A stretch of 34,412 nt of DNA, taken from Lachnospiraceae bacterium UBA4260. Its GTDB lineage: Bacteria > Bacillota > Clostridia > Lachnospirales > Lachnospiraceae. The notes under the pieces are model-generated. The model was not told the DNA's origin. It saw nothing but the letters and a program-made list of their open reading frames with translations, and made no database searches. Shown one piece after another: positions 1 through 7,549 of the stretch (the first letter of the stretch is position 1; every line of letters starts with the position of its first letter). Both the position numbers and the translations under genes were made by a program. The stretch is from assembly GCA_002395235.1 (NCBI GenBank), contig DGWK01000029.1, positions 34,709 through 69,120 of the forward strand, read 5' to 3'.

Positions 1-290
1 TCATTTTCCGCCGCAATTCTACAGTCTCGCTCGGATTCTACTGCTTTCCCAGGCCGAGATGACCGAACTCGATAAATCAAGGTACAGCCGGCCGCCCAAC
101 TGTCCTATTTACCAAGTATTATACTCAAAAATCTGCCTGAATAAAGCTCATCATCGCACATCTAACCCCTCCTGAACCGTTAATCCTCAAAGCCCATAAA
201 GATTTGGCACGAAGTTGTAATTTCCTCCCAAATGGCATATTATCTCGAGGGGAGCAATCCCCCAAAACTACAGAAAAGAGGTACAACTTC

Positions 291-1778
291 ATGCCCTGCA
301 CAACACTCCTCGTAGGCAAAAAAGCAAGTTACGACGGCTCCACGATGATCGCCCGCAATGACGATTCCGGCGCCGGACATTACACACCCAAAAAGCTGGC
401 CGTAGTCCTTCCCCAGGACCAGCCGCGCCACTACACATCCGTCATCAGTCATGTCGAAATAGATCTTCCCGACAACCCCATGCGCTACAGCGCTGTTCCC
501 AATGCCCTCGAGGGCGAAGGAATCTGGGCCGGCGCCGGAATCAATGAAGCCAATGTGGCCATGACTGCCACGGAAACAATTGCTTCCAACGAGAGAGTCC
601 TGGGAGCTGACCCCCTTGTCGTCTATAAACCCGCAGAGGGAGATACTCCCATGCAGCCCGGCGGAATCGGAGAAGAAGATCTCGTCACACTCGTTCTGCC
701 CTACATCCGCAGCGCCCGCGAAGGCGTCCTGCGCACGGCGCAGCTCCTCGAGCAGTTCGGCACCTATGAGATGAACGGAATAGCATTTTCCGACGTCAAT
801 GAGATCTGGTGGATGGAGACCTTCGGCGGCCACCACTGGATTGCCAAAAAAGTTCCCGACGACCGCTACGTCGTCATGCCGAATGAGTCCGGGATCGACA
901 GTTTTGATTTGGATGATGCGCTGGGCGAAGGAATCGATCATCTTTGCAGTGCCGATCTGAGAGAGTTTATCGCTGAGAACCATCTGGACTTGTCCATGGG
1001 CAGAGCCTTTAACCCCAGAGAAGCCTTCGGAACCCAGAGCGACGCGGACCACGTCTACAACACTCCCAGGGCCTGGTACATGCTGCAGTTCTTTAACCCC
1101 AAAACGGCCAGGTGGGACGGCCCTGACGCGGATTACACCCCTCGCAGCAATGACCTTCCCTGGAGCTTAAAGCCCGAGCGCAAGATCACTGTTGAAGATG
1201 TCAAATATGTGCTTTCGAGCCACTTCCAGGGGACTCCTTATGACCCTTACAGTTCTGTGGGTGACGTCTCCATGCGCGGTGCCTACCGCTGCATCGGCGT
1301 CAACAGAACGGATTTTCTCGCTCTTTTGCAGCTGCGGCCTTACGTACCGCAGAGCATTCAGGCTGTCGAGTGGCTGACTTTTGGCTCCAACGTGTTCAAC
1401 ACGTTTGTGCCCTTCTATACGAACACAGAGGCTGTTCCGGCCTACCTCTCCACGACGGAAAAGGAAGTCGACACAAACAGTTTCTACTGGAACTGCCGCC
1501 TGGTGGCGGCGCTGGCAGACGCGCAGTTTAAAACAAGCAAGATCCACATTGAGCGTTACCAGCTCAAGGTGATGTCCGAGGCACACAGGATCCTGAACGA
1601 AGCAGACCGCCTGGTCGCGGAGCTTGCCTCTGTGAAGTCCGACCCGCAGCCGGTCATCGACTCTGCCAACGAGGCGCTGGCAGATATGGTTTGCGAGCAG
1701 ACCAGCGATGTGCTCGGAAAAGTTCTCAATGAGGCCTCCAATAAGATGAAGAATGCCTATGCCAGATCGGACGCCTGA
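291..1778 (+). CDS. pepD: Family C69 dipeptidase (PepD-like)
   Basis: Cytoplasmic dipeptidase of peptidase family C69, an N-terminal-nucleophile hydrolase fold. The protein begins MPCTTLLVGKKASYDGS; in this family the cysteine at the extreme N-terminus (Cys3 here) is the catalytic nucleophile exposed by processing. The N-terminal sequence through GSTMIARNDDSG and the block IAFSDVNEIWWMETFGGHHW (about residues 163-182) are typical of the family. I chose the ATG at 291 rather than one 87 bases upstream because it places the Cys correctly and has AGAGG about 10 bases upstream. Length 495 aa is normal. No signal peptide is seen. It appears monocistronic: an R1 repeat begins directly after the stop and a strong terminator follows. 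A TATACT -10-like box at 120-125 is a possible promoter, but its -35 is poor. The 290 bases upstream hold nothing else I recognise. Confidence 0.9.
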   Translation: MPCTTLLVGKKASYDGSTMIARNDDSGAGHYTPKKLAVVLPQDQPRHYTSVISHVEIDLPDNPMRYSAVPNALEGEGIWAGAGINEANVAMTATETIASNERVLGADPLVVYKPAEGDTPMQPGGIGEEDLVTLVLPYIRSAREGVLRTAQLLEQFGTYEMNGIAFSDVNEIWWMETFGGHHWIAKKVPDDRYVVMPNESGIDSFDLDDALGEGIDHLCSADLREFIAENHLDLSMGRAFNPREAFGTQSDADHVYNTPRAWYMLQFFNPKTARWDGPDADYTPRSNDLPWSLKPERKITVEDVKYVLSSHFQGTPYDPYSSVGDVSMRGAYRCIGVNRTDFLALLQLRPYVPQSIQAVEWLTFGSNVFNTFVPFYTNTEAVPAYLSTTEKEVDTNSFYWNCRLVAALADAQFKTSKIHIERYQLKVMSEAHRILNEADRLVAELASVKSDPQPVIDSANEALADMVCEQTSDVLGKVLNEASNKMKNAYARSDA

Positions 1779-1820
1779 GGTGTGTCACGGGGACGTATCC
1801 AATGACACATTCTCTTATGC
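1779..1820 (+). repeat. Dispersed repeat R1, copy 1
   Basis: A 42-bp repeat starting immediately after the pepD stop. Its ends TGTGTCA and TGACACA form 7-bp inverted arms around a core containing CGGGGACGTATCC. It is 40/42 identical to the copy at 3346-3387. A diverged reverse-strand copy lies at 7484-7549 and half a copy at 30472-30485. All lie at gene 3' ends. Confidence 0.85.
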
Positions 1821-1821
1821 C

Positions 1822-1890
1822 GACGCCGGAGTGGTTGTGGAGATACCTCTACAACCACTCCGGCGTCATTTTGACTCGATTTTTCTTTTA
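1822..1890 (+). terminator. Strong intrinsic terminator after pepD
   Basis: Arms at 1822-1842 and 1847-1867 pair over 21 bp with one G-T wobble around a 4-base loop (ATAC). The stem is followed by ATTTTGACTCG and then TTTTTCTTTT. It directly follows the R1 repeat. The sequence GACGCCGGAGTGG in the arm also recurs, diverged, beside R1 copy 3. Confidence 0.85.
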
Positions 1891-1901
1891 CTGACGTTTT
1901 A

Positions 1902-2138
1902 GGCAGAGGCGCAGCGGACCATTGTCTTGTTGCTGAAACAGATGGCCATGTGGTTGGTGCCGTATGGACGAGGATCATGCGTGACTACGGCCATGTGGAT
2001 GATGAAACGCCATCTTTTGCCATATCTCTGGTGCCAAAATACAGAGGGAAAGGGATTGGCACCCGCCTTCGCTGCCGGAATTTGTTCGGCAGAAAAGGCG
2101 GCTATATTTTGGCTGCATTTATTACTTGGTTGTTTTAG
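1902..2138 (+). pseudogene. GNAT acetyltransferase remnant
   Basis: The frame reads DGHVVGAVWTRIMRDYGHVD, then DETPSFAISLVPKYRGKGIG and TRL. This matches the middle of GNAT N-acetyltransferases, including the acetyl-CoA-binding R/Q-x-x-G-x-G/A loop (here RGKGIG). The normal N-terminal part is missing: no good start or ribosome-binding site precedes 1902, and the previous gene's terminator lies just upstream. After GIGTRL the sequence loses similarity and ends in an unrelated hydrophobic tail at a TAG, which suggests a frameshift or deletion. Its 3' end overlaps the convergent lipoprotein gene by 17 bases. I regard it as a decayed fragment; a functional mini-protein is unlikely. Confidence 0.7.
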
Positions 2139-2664
2139 AGAACAAGCCTGCATCAGCATTCTTGGAATCCTGCCAGCGAAGCTTGTCGCCTTCCTTCATG
2201 AAAGCGCCGCTCGTCTTCTCTTCGCCTGAAATAGTCTCGTTTCCTTTGTCGTCGAATGTGTGGATCGAGTAGTTGCCGTCATCGTAGGAAAGCATGCCGG
2301 AAGTGGGGTCATATTCGCCGTGGATCGTCCAGATCGCTGTCTCTGTGGCGCTTCCGCCCCAGTGAACGGTGATATTGTAGCTGCCATCCTCATTTTTTAC
2401 GACATCCATGGAAGCCCTTTGGCTGACTTCATCGTCCCATGAACCGGACAGATCCATATCGCCTGTGAAATCCTCCAGGGCGTTTTCGGGCTTTGCGGCA
2501 TCGGACGCTTCCTTGACCGTTTCCTCGGCTGCTTCCTGAGCGGCTTCCACTTCCTCGACAGCTTCCTGCGGTGAAACCGGAGCTTCTTCCTTACTTTTTC
2601 CGCAAGCGGTCAGGGCGCATATGCTGATGATAAGAGTGGCCAGTATAAATAATTCTTTTTTCAT
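2122..2664 (-). CDS. Small secreted lipoprotein, unknown function
   Basis: A 180-aa protein with a clear lipoprotein signal: MKKELFILATLIISICALTAC, lipobox LTAC with the lipidated cysteine at position 21. Residues 22-70 are an acidic, Glu/Ala-rich low-complexity linker. The rest (about 70-180) is a small beta-rich domain containing GSWDDEVSQRASMDV and DGSYNITVHWGG. Such domains occur in clostridial lipoproteins of unknown role, and I do not recognise a named family. The ribosome-binding site (AAAGGA) is weak. It is divergent from the EamA gene and convergent with the GNAT remnant. It probably sits on the outer face of the membrane. Confidence 0.85.
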   Translation of the reverse strand: MKKELFILATLIISICALTACGKSKEEAPVSPQEAVEEVEAAQEAAEETVKEASDAAKPENALEDFTGDMDLSGSWDDEVSQRASMDVVKNEDGSYNITVHWGGSATETAIWTIHGEYDPTSGMLSYDDGNYSIHTFDDKGNETISGEEKTSGAFMKEGDKLRWQDSKNADAGLFSKTTK

Positions 2665-2702
2665 TGATTGATTCCTTTGCTGTTTGTGCCGTTTGTGCCG
2701 TA

Positions 2703-2731
2703 TTGACAGTTGCTTCTAGTAAGTATACGCT
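2703..2731 (+). promoter_or_regulatory. Possible promoter for the EamA gene
   Basis: A perfect TTGACA at 2703-2708 is followed at 17 bp by TACGCT (2726-2731), or at 15 bp by TATACG (2724-2729). A TATACT -10-like box on the opposite strand (2722-2727) overlaps it and could serve the divergent lipoprotein gene. Confidence 0.4.
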
Positions 2732-2762
2732 TCAGACAGCTCAATTTCCACACAGATTTGGT

Positions 2763-2860
2763 AACAATCGACCTTTGGGGAACAATCGACCTCTGGGTTA
2801 CTTTGTGGACAGGTGTGGACAACAATCGACCTCTGGGGTATTTTGTGGACAGGTGTGGAC
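2763..2860 (+). repeat. 40-bp tandem repeat in the EamA leader
   Basis: Two adjacent 40-bp units at 2781-2820 and 2821-2860 differ at two positions. Each begins AACAATCGACCTCTGGG and ends GTGGACAGGTGTGGAC. An 18-bp partial unit (2763-2780, one difference) precedes them. The array lies between the possible promoter and the EamA start, so it would be transcribed as 5' leader. Confidence 0.9.
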
Positions 2861-2877
2861 AAAATACCTCAGAGGTC
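2828..2877 (+). other. 19-bp leader hairpin upstream of the EamA gene
   Basis: The second tandem unit pairs with sequence just downstream. Arms 2828-2846 and 2859-2877 form 19 bp with one G-T wobble, and the loop is GGACAGGTGTGG. No T-run follows, so it is not a standard terminator. Because the unit is duplicated, the first copy can compete for the same downstream arm, which could allow alternative structures. Confidence 0.7.
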
Positions 2878-2919
2878 AAAGAGCTCGAGGTCAAAGAGTT
2901 CATTTGGGAGGTGACTAGT

Positions 2920-3333
2920 ATGTGGTTATGGTTTGCGCTGGGATCGGCGGTTTTTGCTGCACTGACCTCTATTTTAGCTAAGGTGGGAATTGAAGGCGTC
3001 AATTCCCACCTGGCCACTGCGATTCGCACAATGGTAGTGGTCGCGATGGCGTGGGGCATGGTGTTTCTGACGAATGCACAGGGCGGACTAAAGGAAATCG
3101 GTCAAAAAAGCTGGATCTTCCTGATTCTGTCCGGACTTGCAACGGGTGCGTCGTGGCTGTGCTATTACAAAGCGCTGCAGGTCGGAGAGGTGACGAAAGT
3201 CGTACCCATTGATAAGTTGAGTGTGGTGATCACGCTGGTGCTTGGTGCTGTTTTGCTGCACGAGCAGTTTACGGTGAAGTCAGTGATCGGATGTGTGCTG
3301 ATCGGAGCGGGAACGCTGGTTATGGTGTTGTGA
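2920..3333 (+). CDS. Half-size EamA/DMT-family transporter
   Basis: A 137-aa integral membrane protein of the drug/metabolite transporter superfamily with a single EamA unit. About five hydrophobic segments are visible: residues 2-20, 32-52, 66-86, 97-112 and 117-137. The end is characteristic of an EamA repeat: VVPIDKLSVVITLVLGAVLL, then HEQFT and a closing GCVLIGAGTLVMVL. Full-length members have two such repeats, so this one probably works as a dimer. The start at 2920 has GGGAGGTGA upstream; a longer reading from 2710 would translate the repeat array and is rejected. Substrate unknown. An R1 repeat and a terminator follow. Confidence 0.88.
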   Translation: MWLWFALGSAVFAALTSILAKVGIEGVNSHLATAIRTMVVVAMAWGMVFLTNAQGGLKEIGQKSWIFLILSGLATGASWLCYYKALQVGEVTKVVPIDKLSVVITLVLGAVLLHEQFTVKSVIGCVLIGAGTLVMVL

Positions 3334-3345
3334 CCAGAGGCCGGC

Positions 3346-3387
3346 GGTGTGTCACGGGGACGTATCCGCTGACACATTCTCTTATGC
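3346..3387 (+). repeat. Dispersed repeat R1, copy 2
   Basis: A 42-bp copy, 40/42 identical to 1779-1820, starting 12 bases after the EamA stop. The two differences are the adjacent bases just before TGACACA. The inverted TGTGTCA/TGACACA arms are intact. Confidence 0.85.
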
Positions 3388-3391
3388 TGAA

Positions 3392-3738
3392 GGGGCTGTC
3401 GCATTATGTGAGGGTTAAAACCTTCGTTTTTTTGGCACGCCCCTTTTTAATTGCGAAGAAGAATTATGGGCCGGAATTAAGAAATGAACATCAGAAAATG
3501 GATGGAGGGAAAAATACCAGTCCTGCATGAACTCTCCATCCACTCTGGCTTGCTGCCAAAATTCGATGGGGCTCGAAACGACAGTCTGACTGTACTTCTG
3601 CATCCATTCCGCTTTATTGCCATATCCGATGGTCTGTAAAGAATTTCTTACCACACATCACTCCAACTTATATGACCTTTCCTTTAATCCGATGTAGGTT
3701 TCATGCAAGACCGCCCCAAAAGCTCATGTCACAGCCCC
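3392..3738. mobile_element. MITE-like element with imperfect terminal inverted repeats
   Basis: The left end GGGGCTGTCGCAT (3392-3404) matches the complement of the right end ATGTCACAGCCCC (3726-3738) at 11 of 13 positions. Ends of the GGGGCTGTCGCA type are seen on some Firmicute insertion sequences. The 347-bp interior has no transposase I recognise. Its only reading frame (complement of 3415-3654, 79 aa, GTG start) contains SPIEFWQQARVDGEF. That vaguely resembles the N-terminal region of acetyl-CoA-synthetase-like proteins and may be a captured or decayed fragment. No target-site duplication is evident. It abuts R1 copy 2. This accounts for most of the gene-free stretch 3334-3769; the rest shows nothing. 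Confidence 0.4.
3410..3433 (+). terminator. Probable terminator after the EamA gene
   Basis: GAGGGTT and AACCTTC form a short stem (3410-3425, small loop), followed by a run of seven T residues (3427-3433). It lies inside the left end of the MITE-like element. Confidence 0.6.
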
Positions 3739-3769
3739 GCTCGAGTCTGATCACAGTATTATAAAATTC

Positions 3770-5035
3770 TCACTTCAAATCGTCCTCAATTGACTTCGCT
3801 CTCTGCGCCACTACGTCGCCCCAATGAGGTCCTTTCTCATACATTTCCGCCAGTTCCGCCAAAGCAGAAGGCACATCAATGCCCTGAGGGCATGCGTGCA
3901 TGCACTGCCCGCAGCCTATGCAGGCTGACGGCCGCTTGTCTTCTGACAATGCGTCGATCCGCATCGACGGCGTCATGGTCGTGGCAAATTTGTAGTCGTT
4001 GTAGCACTGCAGCAGATATGGAATATCAAGTTCCATTGGACATCCGTCGCAACAGTATCTGCAGGCTGTGCATGGAACGCCCTTTTTCAGGTTCTCCGCG
4101 ATGTCCAGAAGGACACTGCGCTCCTCGCCGCTCAGAGGATTCTCCTCGCGGAAAGTCCTCAGATTGTCCTCCACCTGGAACACCTCATTCATACCTGACA
4201 GGATGACCGTTACCCCCGGCAGATCCTGCAGAAATCTGAAGGCGTAGGAAGCATCACTGGGCTCCGCCGCGCCGCCATCGGCCGCCAAACCAGAAGCCCC
4301 GCCAAAACCTCCACAATCGGACGCAGCCCCATCGCCACCAACGCCGCGCTCCCTCAGCGCCCTGAGTTTCGCCTTCTCCGACTCCGGAAGCACCGCAAGC
4401 TTGCCTCCCCGGACAGGCTCCATGCCCCAGATTCCGAGGCCGTGCTTCCTGATGATGTCGCATTTCTCCTTGGCGTCCTGCATCGTCCAGTCAAGATAGT
4501 TGAGCTGGATCTGCACGAAATCAAACACTCCTTCGTGCCTTGTCAGGAATGCGTCGAGCATATCCGGGCCCGCATGGCAGGAGAAGCCGAAGTACCGGAT
4601 CTTTCCCTCTTTTTTCATCTGCAGCAGATCCGGGATAATGTGGTACTCCTCGCTCTCGTAGAACTGCACGGACCACTCCGTGACATTGTGCAGCAGATAG
4701 AAGTCAAAATAGTCTGTCCTGCACTTTCGCAGCGACACGTTGAACAGCGCGATATTGTCGATCGGACCGGTCAGGGAGTGTCCCGGGAACTTGTCCGCAA
4801 GGTAATAACTCTCTCTTGGATAGCGTGACAGGCCCTCCGCCATCGCGATCTCCGATTTCCCGCCCAGATAGGGGTACGCCGTGTCAAAATAGTTCACGCC
4901 CTCTCTGATTGCCAGATCAAACATCGCGTTTACTTTGGCCTGGTCGATCTCCCCGGTCTCAGGATCAGACGCAAACCGCATGCATCCAAACCCCAGTTGT
5001 GACAGTTTCTGACCCTTAAAATCTCTATAGATCAT
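3770..5035 (-). CDS. Aldo/keto reductase with C-terminal 4Fe-4S domain
   Basis: Cytoplasmic oxidoreductase: an NAD(P)H-type aldo/keto reductase barrel (about 1-300) fused to a ferredoxin-like domain (about 315-390). Visible AKR residues are Asp51 and Tyr55 in NYFDTAYPY, Lys82 in LADKFP and His116 in LLHNV. Two cluster motifs follow: CTACRYCCDGCP (Cys322, 325, 328, 332) and CIGCGQCMHACP (Cys372, 375, 378, 382), as expected for two 4Fe-4S clusters. The substrate is unknown. A Gly/Ala-rich stretch at about 231-262, with little sign of secondary structure, interrupts the barrel before DASYAFRFLQDL. AAAGGAG precedes the ATG. It lies 78 bases downstream of ktrA on the same strand with no obvious terminator between. 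Confidence 0.9.
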   Translation of the reverse strand: MIYRDFKGQKLSQLGFGCMRFASDPETGEIDQAKVNAMFDLAIREGVNYFDTAYPYLGGKSEIAMAEGLSRYPRESYYLADKFPGHSLTGPIDNIALFNVSLRKCRTDYFDFYLLHNVTEWSVQFYESEEYHIIPDLLQMKKEGKIRYFGFSCHAGPDMLDAFLTRHEGVFDFVQIQLNYLDWTMQDAKEKCDIIRKHGLGIWGMEPVRGGKLAVLPESEKAKLRALRERGVGGDGAASDCGGFGGASGLAADGGAAEPSDASYAFRFLQDLPGVTVILSGMNEVFQVEDNLRTFREENPLSGEERSVLLDIAENLKKGVPCTACRYCCDGCPMELDIPYLLQCYNDYKFATTMTPSMRIDALSEDKRPSACIGCGQCMHACPQGIDVPSALAELAEMYEKGPHWGDVVAQRAKSIEDDLK

Positions 5036-5113
5036 GCTCCCACTCCTTTCTTGTGACTCAACGATCTCTCAGGATATCCGGCGAATCACTAATCTCTCAC
5101 AATCCCCAATGTA

Positions 5114-5764
5114 TTACTGATTCTTCAGCATGCCCAGATTCTTGCGATCCACAACCGCCAGCAACTTCATCTTTTCCTGCAGGGGCTGCTCGGGATCCAT
5201 AGGCATCCATTCGCCTTTCTCATCTTTGCCTGCCACGATAGTCATCTGATATTTGTTCCGGATGTTGAGCTCTGCCATGGATTTTCCGATCCACTCGTTA
5301 AGCGGAACCATTTCTATCATGCTCAGCCGGCTTCCCAGTTCGAAGTAGTCCAGCACCGATTCGGAAACCAGCATTGCCGCTGAGCGCGCGCCCGCGTATT
5401 CCTCAGGCATAATGACCCTGTTGACACCTACCTTGCGCAGAATGGAGGACATGCGCGCCGAGGAGCTCTTCGCCACGATCAAGGGAACGCCCTGCTCCTT
5501 GGCAACTGCCACGGAGAGTATGCTTGCCTCCAGGCTTTCTCCCATAGCGCACACCACGATGTCCATCTCCTTGAGCCCGAGTTTGTTCAGGTCCTCCTCG
5601 TTCGCCAGATCCGCGCAGATCGCTGTGCTGCAGTAGCTCGCGATTTCCTGGACGTACGTCTCTACTTTGTCCACTGCCATCACGTCCGCGCCCATTTCAT
5701 TCAGTGAACGGACCAGACTCATTCCGAATTTACCAAGTCCGAGAACCGCAATTGATTTCGCCAT
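5114..5764 (-). CDS. ktrA: Potassium-uptake regulatory subunit KtrA/TrkA
   Basis: Cytoplasmic RCK protein that gates the potassium channel-like subunit encoded just upstream. The N-terminal RCK domain (about 1-125) has the nucleotide-binding GLGKFG (9-14), with AVDK after the second beta strand. The C-terminal RCK_C domain (about 135-216) starts near LGSRLSMIEMVPLNEWIGKS. Length 216 aa is typical of KtrA; TrkA proteins are usually about twice as long. The start has GGAG a few bases upstream. It follows ktrB by 102 bases that contain a 32-bp tandem repeat. KtrA proteins bind ATP/ADP, and in many Firmicutes c-di-AMP; the latter is family knowledge only. Confidence 0.93.
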   Translation of the reverse strand: MAKSIAVLGLGKFGMSLVRSLNEMGADVMAVDKVETYVQEIASYCSTAICADLANEEDLNKLGLKEMDIVVCAMGESLEASILSVAVAKEQGVPLIVAKSSSARMSSILRKVGVNRVIMPEEYAGARSAAMLVSESVLDYFELGSRLSMIEMVPLNEWIGKSMAELNIRNKYQMTIVAGKDEKGEWMPMDPEQPLQEKMKLLAVVDRKNLGMLKNQ

Positions 5765-5789
5765 AACTGTCTCCTTGTATTTGTCAAAA

Positions 5790-5866
5790 CAGAGATTACC
5801 CGCTCTTATGTATCGCCAGAGCAGAGCTTACCCGCTCTTATACATCGCCCGATCAGAGATTACCGG
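5790..5866 (-). repeat. 32-bp tandem repeat between ktrB and ktrA
   Basis: Period-32 units start at 5790 and 5822, with a partial third at 5854. Each carries CAGAGATTACC or CAGAGCTTACC; the first two continue with CGCTCTTA and end ATCGCC. The partial third unit reaches the ktrB stop codon. It fills most of the space between the two cotranscribed genes. Confidence 0.8.
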
Positions 5867-7231
5867 TTACCCTATATAGAAATTTCCTTCCGCGTAATGT
5901 ACCCCGGACTCATCCTTCTTTCCTCCTGTGAGGAAGAAAGCCATGGAGATCGGCCCTATTCGCCCGAGATACATGCCGACCGTTACGATCAGCTTGCCGG
6001 CCGTGTTCAGCGTAGGGGTCAGATTCCGCGTCAGCCCTACAGTGGCGCAGGCGCTCACGATCTCGAATAGACCGTCCTCGATCCCGACCGGGTTAGTCGC
6101 GACAAGCAACAAGGTGAGTACCATGACCGTCACCACGCTGACTTCTATGATGGCCGTTGCTTTCCTCATGGCCGCCTCACTAACTGACCTCTTATAGGCG
6201 TGCGCGTCGTTTTTTCCGTGAACATAGGAATTGAAACCGAGGATCGCCAGATAGAAGGTAGTCGTCTTGACGCCGCCCGCCGTGCCGATAGGCGATCCGC
6301 CGATGAACATCAAAAGGTAAGCGGCCAGGCACGAGACGTCTCTCAGTCCCGCCTGAGAGAATGTAGCGAAGCCTGCTGTCCTGAAAGTTACGGACTCAAA
6401 AAGGCTGTTCAGTATTTTTTGCGGAATGGGCATTGTGCCCAGTGTCTCCGGATTCCCGAATTCTGCCGCGAATATGAACACTGTGCCTGCAGCGATCAGT
6501 ATTCCTGTCAGGGTGAGCACCAGTTTCGTGTGCTCGCTGAAACGCCTGATGACCTGTGCCGGTTTAAGTCCCCTCTTTCTTCCGAAAGAGACTTTGCTGT
6601 CGATGTCCTGCCAGACAACGTATCCGAGGCCTCCCATTATGATGAGCGCCATCGTCACAATAAGGACCAGGGCGTTATTTTGGTAAGGCGCCAGGCTGTC
6701 CGGGCCCAGCACATCTATGCCTGCGTTGCAGAACGCGGAAATAGCTGTGAATACAGAGACCCAGATTCCTTTGGCCATTCCGAATCCGGGGATAAAGGCG
6801 ATCATGTAAAGGAGCGCTCCGATCATCTCAACCACAAGGGTTCCCCGGATGACTTTTAAGAGAAATCCGAGCAGATCGTTCAGGTTTTCCAGATTCATCG
6901 CGTCGCGAAGCATCAGGCGCTCGCTAAGGGAAAAACGCTTGCGGGCCAGCATCATCATTGTCGAGACCGCGGTGATCACGCCTATGCCGCCGACCTGGAT
7001 CAGCACAAGGATCACTACCTGTCCGATATGGCTCCAGTATTGATAGGTGTCCTTCACCACGAGTCCCGTAACGCACACTGATGTGGTCGCTGTGAAAAGC
7101 GCGTCCGTAAAGGGAGTCCAGTTACCTGCTGCCGAGGAGATCGGCAGGGCAAGAAATACTGTTCCGATCAGGATCGCGGCAAGAAAACTCAGAGGGATCA
7201 AATGCGCCGATGTTAATCTGATTTTTTTCAT
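5867..7231 (-). CDS. ktrB: Potassium uptake channel subunit KtrB/TrkH
   Basis: Integral membrane potassium translocation subunit of the TrkH/KtrB superfamily, 454 aa, with four pore-loop repeats. The filter-region sequences are visible in order: TTSVCVTGL, AISAFCNAGID, VTFRTAGFATF and ACATVGLTRNLT, each with the conserved glycine. The N-terminus, MKKIRLTSAHLIPLSFLAA, enters the first membrane segment. A strong ribosome-binding site AGGAGGTGAT precedes the ATG at a rather long spacing of about 12 bases; no in-frame alternative start fits better. A good promoter lies at 7267-7295. It heads the ktrB-ktrA unit, and the aldo/keto reductase may be cotranscribed. Confidence 0.93.
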   Translation of the reverse strand: MKKIRLTSAHLIPLSFLAAILIGTVFLALPISSAAGNWTPFTDALFTATTSVCVTGLVVKDTYQYWSHIGQVVILVLIQVGGIGVITAVSTMMMLARKRFSLSERLMLRDAMNLENLNDLLGFLLKVIRGTLVVEMIGALLYMIAFIPGFGMAKGIWVSVFTAISAFCNAGIDVLGPDSLAPYQNNALVLIVTMALIIMGGLGYVVWQDIDSKVSFGRKRGLKPAQVIRRFSEHTKLVLTLTGILIAAGTVFIFAAEFGNPETLGTMPIPQKILNSLFESVTFRTAGFATFSQAGLRDVSCLAAYLLMFIGGSPIGTAGGVKTTTFYLAILGFNSYVHGKNDAHAYKRSVSEAAMRKATAIIEVSVVTVMVLTLLLVATNPVGIEDGLFEIVSACATVGLTRNLTPTLNTAGKLIVTVGMYLGRIGPISMAFFLTGGKKDESGVHYAEGNFYIG

Positions 7232-7266
7232 ATGTGCGCGATCACCTCCTCTCTATCTACTAATGT

Positions 7267-7295
7267 AGCATAATGTCGGGAAGTAGGCACAGCAA
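7267..7295 (-). promoter_or_regulatory. Promoter of ktrBA
   Basis: On the minus strand TTGCTG (7290-7295), a 17-bp spacer and TATGCT (7267-7272). The predicted transcript starts near 7260 with a short leader to ktrB, too short for a ydaO-type c-di-AMP riboswitch. The remaining gene-free sequence up to 7436 shows nothing I recognise. Confidence 0.6.
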
Positions 7296-7436
7296 AAAGT
7301 AACTGATCAGCACCCGAAATAACCATGTCTGTTTAAGTACGTCTGAAATATAATGCGGATAAAGAATGGAAAGCATTCTGATGACACCAGGCCGAAAAAA
7401 CAGGTAAGATCAAAGGAAAAACCATGGTTTTGGCGC

Positions 7437-7456
7437 AAAAAGAGGGCATTGCCCTC
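7437..7456 (-). terminator. Terminator of the phosphatase operon
   Basis: On the minus strand GAGGGC, loop AAT, GCCCTC, then TTTTT. A perfect 14-bp palindrome ACTGATTAATCAGT (7457-7470) lies immediately before it. Confidence 0.65.
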
Positions 7457-7483
7457 ACTGATTAATCAGTAAGATGCAACACC

Positions 7484-7549
7484 CACTCCAGCGTCATTCC
7501 CGCCCATGCCACCCTAAAATCTGTCAGCTGATACGTCCCCCTGTCACAC
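7484..7549 (-). repeat. Dispersed repeat R1, copy 3 (diverged)
   Basis: On the minus strand GTGTGACAGGGGGACGTATC and then AGCTGACA (7522-7549) match the R1 core and arms of copies 1 and 2. Further on, GACGCTGGAGTG (7484-7495) matches the sequence following copy 1. The repeat overlaps the stop codon of the histidine phosphatase gene. Confidence 0.7.

Noticed and set aside
1..290. A T-box or other riboswitch upstream of pepD
   Set aside because: No conserved T-box sequence or recognisable aptamer was found; only a short GGGG/CCCC stem at 249-262 and a weak -10 box.
5790..5866. CRISPR-like array
   Set aside because: The units are contiguous tandem repeats without unique spacers, lie between cotranscribed genes and have no cas genes nearby. 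The same holds for 2763-2860.
7232..7440. A c-di-AMP (ydaO-type) riboswitch upstream of ktrBA
   Set aside because: None of the conserved ydaO blocks is visible, and the predicted promoter leaves a leader far too short.
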